NCBI GenBank assembly: GCA_963971535.1
Contig: OZ020589.1
Location: 94,367,020 to 94,431,019 of the forward strand
Direction: 5' to 3'
Source of the DNA: Notolepis coatsorum
Taxonomy: Eukaryota; Chordata; Actinopteri; Aulopiformes; Paralepididae
DNA length: 64,000 nt
The notes beneath the pieces are model-generated. The model did not search any database and was not told where the DNA came from. It was given only the letters and a program-made list of their open reading frames with translations. The position numbers were made by a program, and so were the translations under genes. This document shows positions 57,839-64,000 of this stretch, one piece after another. Each line of letters starts with the position of its first letter. Position 1 is the stretch's first letter.

Positions 57839-57992
57839 ACCTATCTTTGTGAAAGTGGCTTCTCAGCTCTGGTCCAGCTGAAGACAAAGCGGAGGAACAG
57901 ATTGGAGATTGAGCATGACCTCAGAGTTGCTTTGTCCATCACCCCAGACTTTGAGACTCTTGTCAGGAGCAAACAACATCCCCAGTTATCCC
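57839..57992 (+). pseudogene. hAT transposase C-terminal (dimerisation) fragment
   Basis: An open frame reads YLCESGFSALVQLKTKRRNR followed by LEIEHDLRVALS and a final P-x-x-x-LV tail. This is the conserved end of hAT dimerisation domains of the ZBED5/SCAND3-like group (C-E-x-G-F-S-A-L, K-T-K-x-R-N-R-L, D-L-R-x-A-L-S). Everything upstream, including the zf-BED and catalytic residues, is deleted, so it is not functional. The frame continues into the (ATT)n tract, giving artefactual poly-Leu/Tyr. Confidence 0.85.
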
Positions 57993-58032
57993 ATTCATTA
58001 GTTCCATGGGATGTTAAGCTAAGAAGTCTGCT

Positions 58033-58044
58033 AAGAATGATATA

Positions 58045-58143
<99 letters not shown>
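58033..58143 (+). repeat. (ATT)n microsatellite
   Basis: About 36 units. A second (ATT)n tract of about 110 bp lies at 58264-58377, after a duplicated GTTAAGCTAAGAAGTCTGCT block (58013, 58231, again near 58960). Confidence 0.96.
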
Positions 58144-58262
58144 TTATTTCACTGTTTTTAGCCTTTAGTTGCACTTTTGTTGCAACCCCAGTTATTCCAT
58201 TAGTTCCCCCAAACTTACTGCGGTCTGTTATGTTAAGCTAAGAAGTCTGCTAAGAAGCATAA

Positions 58263-58307
<45 letters not shown>

Positions 58308-58308
58308 A

Positions 58309-58376
<68 letters not shown>

Positions 58377-58377
58377 T

Positions 58378-58865
58378 TTTTTTATTTATTTTTTATCCAC
58401 TTTTTCTCCCATTTTTCTATATTTTCTCCCATCCCAATTTTGTATCATCCAATTCAACCCTCCCCTGTCACGAACGCTGTTTCTTGCCTCCCACAAGCCG
58501 GCTGCAATGTGGACTAAGTCATACATAGCACAAGTCCCCTCCGGTACTTGAGGTAACAGCAGTCGCATCTTTTCACCTGCGCAGCTCGATCTCTCAGTGG
58601 CGAGGAGTAACGCATGGGAGGCTCATGCTGCCCCCGACACTTCCTGATTCTACTGCGCAGGCGCACCAACCGACCTGTAGGAGTCGCTGTCCACAACGCC
58701 CGATCCCCACCCATCAGTTTCCCACCCCCTAATACGGCCAATGTGTATTAGTACGGACGACCAGCTAAACTGAAAGCAAATGTGGAGCGCTGGGCTCGAA
58801 CAGGCAAGCCCAGCGTCTCCAGATTTCGTGGCGAGCGCCTTGCCCACTACGCCACGTAGCCGCCC
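58378..58865 (-). mobile_element. tRNA-derived SINE, copy 3
   Basis: The minus-strand head has A box TGGCGTAGTGG and a perfect B box GTTCGAGCC; the body aligns with SINE 1, and the 3' end (GGGAGAAAAAGTGGATAAAA) is the same. It is embedded in (ATT)n, so a target duplication cannot be told from the microsatellite. Confidence 0.85.
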
Positions 58866-59793
58866 TTATTATTATTATTATTCTTTTATTTCATTGGGTT
58901 TTTAGCCCTAGTTGCACTTTTGTTGCATCCCATTAGTTCCCCCAAATTTAGGTCTGTTATGTTAAGCTAAGAAATCTGCTAAGAAGCATATATTATTTAT
59001 TCTTATTTTATTTCATTGGGTTTTTAGCAATAGTTGCACTTTTGTTGCACTTTTTTGTGTTTACTTCATGTTTTGAAAAATTGCGTATTACTGCAAATTT
59101 TTTTTTTTACATAAATCATAGTGGTTAAAAATTTTGGGTCGCGACTTAATGACTAAGGAAAATGTTGGGTCCCGAGGCTAGACCAGTTGAGAACCACTGC
59201 TCTAGTCGACATTGTGTTTTTTTACACCACTCTCTGACTCAGTCTCCGACTCCACCTTAGTACTTACACACACACCTGGCTGTGAGCTGTGAGACAGTCC
59301 ACGTGTCAGCGCTGGCAGCTTTTTATATGAGCAGCGCGCAGATAGGTGACAGTGACGGACACACACTGCCTGTCGCACTCGCAGCCAGGTCGCAGCAGGC
59401 ATAGTGAGAGGGCAGCCGGTCTAATGTGAAATATATATATAATAACTGCATGATGGATGTATGTAAGTCACATTAGACACCTGTAAGCAAAACTAGATTT
59501 TCGGTCTGTGATGGAAAGTGATTGTTAAATAACATTATATTTATTTTTATTTTTATATATATAAAAAATTTAAATAAAAAGATAATAAAATAAAAAAATT
59601 GTCTTCTCTTCCCGCGAGGCCCCTAGGGAAGCGCGAGGCCCCGTGCAATTGCACTGCTTGCTGCTAGCGGCGGCCCTGCCTAGGTTTACCCTGCTTTCTG
59701 TTAAATGGCTGCTGTGAAAAGGATCTATAGATAGACTGTTTTGCAAATATAAAGGCAAATAAAATCTAATCACTGGACTCTTTTGCTCAACAG

Positions 59794-59840
59794 GTGCCAT
59801 ATCTGTGGAGTTTGATGACGACGTTACAAGCATAATGTAA
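59794..59840 (+). CDS. Candidate terminal exon C
   Basis: Acceptor TTTTGCTCAACAG precedes 47 bases that complete Gly and then encode AISVEFDDDVTSIM and a TAA stop (59838-59840). Frame and phase follow from exon B across a 3.6 kb intron that consists mostly of the hAT B2 insertion (56258-59678). AATAAA lies at 60080-60085. The protein end is short, so truncation of a longer ancestral frame is possible. Confidence 0.4.
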
Positions 59841-60079
59841 AGCTCAGCCTTTTTCATTGTTGTGCGACAAATCGAACAACAGAAAAAACGACAAAAAATG
59901 CATCATTCTTGCAAGAATTTACGACAAAGTTCCTAGACTAACTTTTTTAATCATGCATATCTTGTGTCTTACCTATTTTCTTTTTTTCTATGCCTATTTT
60001 TATTATTGTATTTTGCACAATCAATGCGGGCATGACCACCCACATTTCACTGTATGCCCTGGCTGGTATGTATGTGACA

Positions 60080-60085
60080 AATAAA
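60080..60085 (+). promoter_or_regulatory. Possible poly(A) signal for the candidate gene
   Basis: AATAAA about 240 bp after the stop of exon C. The surrounding TGGTATGTATGTGACAAATAAACCTCTTGA motif family also occurs in fish repeats, so it may be TE-derived; I quote only its position and hexamer as evidence. Confidence 0.3.
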
Positions 60086-60298
60086 CCTCTTGATTCTTCT
60101 TGAGTTGTAGTATTAATATGTACAGTGATGAAGGTATAAAGACACTATGGTAATACATTGATTGATTGAAAACTTTAGTGTGGCTTTCCAATGATACCCC
60201 ATGATATGATAATTGGGGATCTAATACGGTCTCTATTGATCGATTTATGATCAAGAAAAGCAGGGTCCCCCTATAGGGGGACCTTAAGGCTTAACAGG
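60086..60298. other. TE-derived DNA
   Basis: It ends GGGGGACCTTAAGGCTTAAC and AGG before TTAA (60299), again like a TTAA-element terminus. No gene. Confidence 0.35.
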
Positions 60299-60354
60299 TT
60301 AACAGATTGCAGAATGGGTACAATACAGTATGGCTCAATACAAACAATTGTTAA

Positions 60355-62314
60355 CACTTATCGCTGTTGACGCTGGAACACGTCATTCCCCGCCATGCTT
60401 ATTCTGCCGATGACGCTGGACAGCGTCTTTGATATCAATATTTCAAAAATCTGTGATCGAAATCATATTTCTCCCCCGGAGACATGAGATGTACTGGTGA
60501 GCCCCTATCAACTCTCTAACGGTTCAAGAGCGCCATCTGGTGGCCGATCGGCGGATCGCCCAGGGAAGAAACAGGAAGTGGAAGCTGGTGCTCATTTCAA
60601 TTTGGTCCGATCACTCGGTAATAGTCCCAGGACTCGAGCTGATCACGACGGATAGTGATCCGTTACCAATAACTCGATAAACAACATGATTTGGACGTAT
60701 ATACTATTATACAACCTGGAAATGGATCGGGTATTTCTACATCCCATAATAGAAAGAATTCTGTTCCACGCTCATCTCCCAACGGCGAGAGGAAGCTACG
60801 GTGAGTTTCAGCGTTATTTTTTAATGTCTTCTATACTAACTGCTCTAATGATCACCCACACTAGATGAATGATATAACGTTGCCCACGGAATTATAAACG
60901 ACCTTCCAGGGGTAGGCAACCCTAGGCACGCGTGCCTGCATAGGCACGCGGGGGCATTTTCATAGGCACAGGGGGCAGCATTAAAAAAAAACATAAAAAA
61001 ATAAAAATAAAAAAATTATATATATTTCTTTATTTTTTTTTTATATTATAGTGAACTATTTTGCACTGTTGTCGCATTTATCTTGTTGAAATCCTCCCAC
61101 AGGTTCTTTTTACTACCACATATTTAATTGAGACCCTTTATTTGTTTATTATTTCAATTTAGCTGGAAATACATTGCTACATCATTCAGTAATATTTGCA
61201 GAGCCTTATAACAAAAACATTATTACGGTCACCATTGTGACCAGTGGGATTAATCAACCAATTTTATTATTTATTTGTCTATTTCATTGAACATTGCACA
61301 TGTTAAAAGCCATTTTTTTTACTCTAAATGTGAGTATTACCAAGTCAACTTGTGTTCTTAAAACAATGACAATAAACATAGTTTTATTAGGTTGAAATAA
61401 TGTGGTTGTGTACTTATTTTTCTGTTAACTTATTATGGATTGAAAACTGAAAACATTAATGCACAGTAACTGAACTCAATATTTTTAAGTTCTGGTAACT
61501 TATTATTATTTATATTTTTACAGTGTAGTCTTGCGATCAATCAAAACTTATTTACACGATATACCTCACATTCACCCTCCATTCACATCCTGGTGTTCTC
61601 CTGGTGTTCTCCATTAGGCCTGTAGGTGGAGCTATGACAGCACACGTACAGTACACACACAGATGGTGTGTGATGTGTCCAAAAATGAATGGGCAAATGT
61701 GAGTGGAATGGTCGCACTGTATGCAGCTGTTTGTCTGCATTGCATCCCCCCCCCCCAACTCAGATTTAGGGTTGATACAACCATCATAATAATATTGTTA
61801 ATAATAACAATAACAATAATGATGTAATAATGTAAAAATTATCATTAAAAATACCTGATTATGAGAAAAAAAATTATGATGCATGGAATATTGTTGAGGC
61901 ACACTAGTTACAACTATATTTCAAACAGGCACTCCATGTCAAAAAGGTTGCTGACCCCTGTTCTAGAAGTACGTGCAGTTGACATTTTTTATCTCGCACA
62001 GATTCCTACCAAACTGTATTTGATCATCAATATAATGCATTTAGGGCTATAAATCAAGTTCTGGAGAAAGCTGCAGAAAACGATAAAAACATACTTATAC
62101 TTTAGACCGTATTTTAGTATGAATATGTGAATGAAAAAGTATAACGTTGCTACACCCTGAACAATAGATATAGGACTTTGAATGGGCCATGGTAATGTCC
62201 ATTTAGCAATACAATTTAAAAAGTTATAGCCCTGCAAAGAAGGGGAACTTCTCCATGTTAAATAGGGCTGGCGAGGGATGGTAAATTATGAATTTAACCC
62301 CGGCGATCAAAGTG
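60355..62314. mobile_element. TTAA element with CACTT-ATCGC termini
   Basis: TTAA flanks both ends (60351-60354, 62315-62318). The termini are CACTTATCGCTGTTG and the complement of CACTTTGATCGCCGG, alike apart from a 2-bp indel. It fits a piggyBac-like non-autonomous element. It is inserted inside repeat R copy 5 at its TTAA. No transposase is present, and it is enlarged by the hAT-like insertion at 60907-61960. Confidence 0.75.
60907..61960. mobile_element. hAT-like element nested in the TTAA element
   Basis: The termini are CAGGGGTAGGCAACC and the complement of CAGGGGTCAGCAACC. The interior is AT-rich with no frame. The expected 8-bp duplication is not recognisable (flanks CGACCTTC and TTCTAGAA), so either it has decayed or one end is misplaced. 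Confidence 0.65.
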
Positions 62315-62618
62315 TTAAGGGGATGCAGACCAGAGAAGGACTTCTTGTTTACATCACGGTCCCCCATTTTCAATTCATCGTAACATTTATGTATGAATTA
62401 TAAAAGATTTCAATAAACATGTTAATGCTATATAAAGTGAATTTATACTGAATTTTTCTTACGCTTCCATTCATTTAATGCAGGGATGTTCACAGCATTT
62501 CACTTTCAACCAGGTATCTGATTAATTTAATGTAGCAACTAGTAGTTCACCCAGTCCTTTTTGGACTGATAAGTGGTTGCCTAGTGGAGATTTAGGATTC
62601 ACTGTGTACCCTTGCCTA

Positions 62619-62619
<1 letters not shown>

Positions 62620-62700
<81 letters not shown>
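62620..62700 (+). repeat. (GATT)n microsatellite at the edge of repeat R copy 6
   Basis: About 20 ATTG units, followed directly by AAAACGTTATTAACAGATTG. The same junction, in complement, marks copies at 35387-35410 and 43386-43400. Confidence 0.95.
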
Positions 62701-62702
<2 letters not shown>

Positions 62703-62944
62703 AACGTTATTAACAGATTGTAGAATGGGTACAATACAGTACGGCTCAATACGCAGACCAGAGAAAGACTTTCGTCTTGTTTACATCAGGGTCCCCCATT
62801 TTCAATTTATGACAGACACAATATACAGATATATATCATGATATACAGTACTGTTACATTTGTGACATACATGATATGCAAATATACAGTACTGTTAAAC
62901 AGATCCTAACAGAAAATATATACATACGAGGGGGAAGAGACTAC

Positions 62945-62999
62945 ATTGGGAGGAGGGGGGGGGGGGGGGGGGCAGGGGGCGGGGGAGGCGGGGGGGGAT
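62945..62999 (+). repeat. G-run, potential G-quadruplex
   Basis: A near-continuous G tract with CA, C and A interruptions (more than four G-runs of five or more). Confidence 0.85.
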
Positions 63000-63049
63000 C
63001 TCCCGTTTTTTCAAATCCCAATGTTGACAGCTATGGAGAGCACGGCTGA

Positions 63050-63995
63050 GGCTGCGGTTACACTAGGGCCATCTCATTTCGTTTCATTTCGCTTTTCAGA
63101 ATGCTGCGTATTGGCAGGCAAGTTAGAGTTAAGTTAGACGTCGTTTTGTCTCGTCTACTATATACATGTAGTACAATGCCAAAGCAGTAGGTGGCGATGT
63201 AGTTCAAACATGAAGGCCATTTTCAACCAATCAGAAAGGTTGAACGAGTCACTCCACATCCTGCTCAAAATCTCAGAAAGTCACCATCTTTATACCTCGC
63301 ATGAGCCATTTAGTTACATATCATTTATTTTTCAGCAAGAAATAAAGTGCAATAAACAAAAACGGATACATTCACTGTGTGTTCTGCCTCATTTGTTGAT
63401 GAAACAAAACTAACATCAACACAATTGACCACCAAGAGCGAAGTTTAGTCTCACAAAAAGATAGCAGATTTTGTTAGCTTACGTGCTAACGTGATTGGGA
63501 TATGCCATTATAACAGTATAGCATTGTGGCTAGCAGCGTAGTAACGTTAATGCTAGCAGAATAAATGGATGTAAACGTTATTTAACAGATTGCAGAATGG
63601 GTACAATACAATACGGCTCAATACAAACAATTGTTAAGGGAATGCAGACTGTTGTAGTTTGGAGTACTGGTTGGGTTCCTTATAACAATAACTTGACAAC
63701 ACGTTTGGTAGCCGCAGCTACTTGGGACAGCTCTGCTGTAAACACTGGAAATAACCGTGCAGGTCTCTACTGCGCATGGGCATTGGGCAGAACGGCTCCG
63801 TATCCGGCTTGCGCAAATTACATGGCACCATTGTCGGCGAGTTTCGGCGAGTTTCCAAAACGAAAACACCCTTTGAGCGTTGCCACTAGGAAAACGCGTT
63901 TTCCTGCCAAAACTGCGTTTCTTTTTAACTTGGACATGCAAACGTAATCATTCGAAAATAGAACGTTGCTGTTTTACCCCAGTGTAACCATGGCC
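63050..63995. mobile_element. TIR element with GGCTGCGGTTACACT terminus
   Basis: The termini are GGCTGCGGTTACACTAGGG and the complement of GGCCATGGTTACACTGGGG, and a 3-bp TGA duplication flanks it (63047-63049, 63996-63998). It is related by its terminus to 41188-42583. It contains truncated repeat R copy 7 (63585-63645). The two overlapping frames of just over 100 residues near 63600-63945 lack recognisable motifs. Confidence 0.65.
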
Positions 63996-64000
63996 TGAGT

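Larger units (their letters stand above)
57713..59199 (+). mobile_element. hAT (ZBED-type) transposon nested in hAT B2
   Basis: The termini are CAGTGTTTCTCAACTGG and the complement of CAGTGGTTCTCAACTGG. A perfect 8-bp duplication, CTCTAGTC, flanks it (57705-57712, 59200-59207). The subterminal GGGTCGCGACCC palindrome is typical. It keeps the 3' end of a transposase gene and is itself expanded by (ATT)n tracts and a SINE. Confidence 0.93.

Noticed and set aside
63597-63947. Overlapping 116- and 107-residue frames at the right edge
   Set aside because: They begin inside repeat R and lie within a TIR element; no recognisable domain.

Overview
This window looks like a euchromatic, transposon-dense stretch of a fish genome, most likely a teleost. 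It carries vertebrate-type repeats typical of fish: a BEL/Pao LTR retrotransposon, an L2-clade LINE with the 3' tail known from salmonid LINE/SINE pairs, several hAT families, TTAA-targeting elements, a tRNA-derived SINE family, and very long microsatellites. I see no bacterial, organellar or rRNA features. Host coding sequence is almost absent; nearly every long open frame belongs to a mobile element or is an artefact of a low-complexity tract.

Layout, left to right. 1-4616: minus-strand BEL/Pao remnant with a large internal deletion and a truncated LTR. 4640-8361: hAT fragment, then a 3.3 kb hAT (8-bp target duplication) carrying a 5'-truncated L2 LINE. 8828-10210: minus-strand gag/ORF1-like frame with two CCHC knuckles and no recognisable pol. 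10211-16935: unassigned DNA with two purine-rich tracts. 16936-19027: hAT element with 8-bp duplication. 19621-21550: TIR element and a five-copy repeat array. 22251-24414: tRNA-SINE in a minisatellite, then a TTAA-type terminus. 24415-27807: minisatellite, (AATG)n, nested hairpins. 27808-28753: second copy of the first hAT family. 30231-33510: TTAA elements and SINE 2. 34270-38660: hairpin, LINE 3' end with (ACTT)n tail, pyrimidine tract, (AC)n. 39065-43320: a palindromic THAP-bearing Kolobok-like element containing a hAT, which contains a TIR element, which contains a foldback element. 44914-53492: a young 8.58 kb BEL/Pao insertion with nearly identical LTRs and a 4-bp duplication. 53697-54645: telomere-like repeat and minisatellite. 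55726-59840: a candidate three-exon gene fragment whose second intron holds a 3.4 kb hAT element with further nested insertions. 60355-63995: TTAA element, (GATT)n, and a final TIR element.

The most informative points are these. First, three coding pieces join in phase across two introns and span a hAT insertion. Second, the same TTAA-centred site in a dispersed repeat was hit by three unrelated mobile elements. Third, the Kolobok-like element becomes a near-complete inverted duplication once its hAT insert is subtracted. Fourth, the young BEL copy lacks most of its reverse transcriptase, so it was probably mobilised in trans. All alignments were made by eye; family names rest on motifs, termini and target duplications, not on searches.
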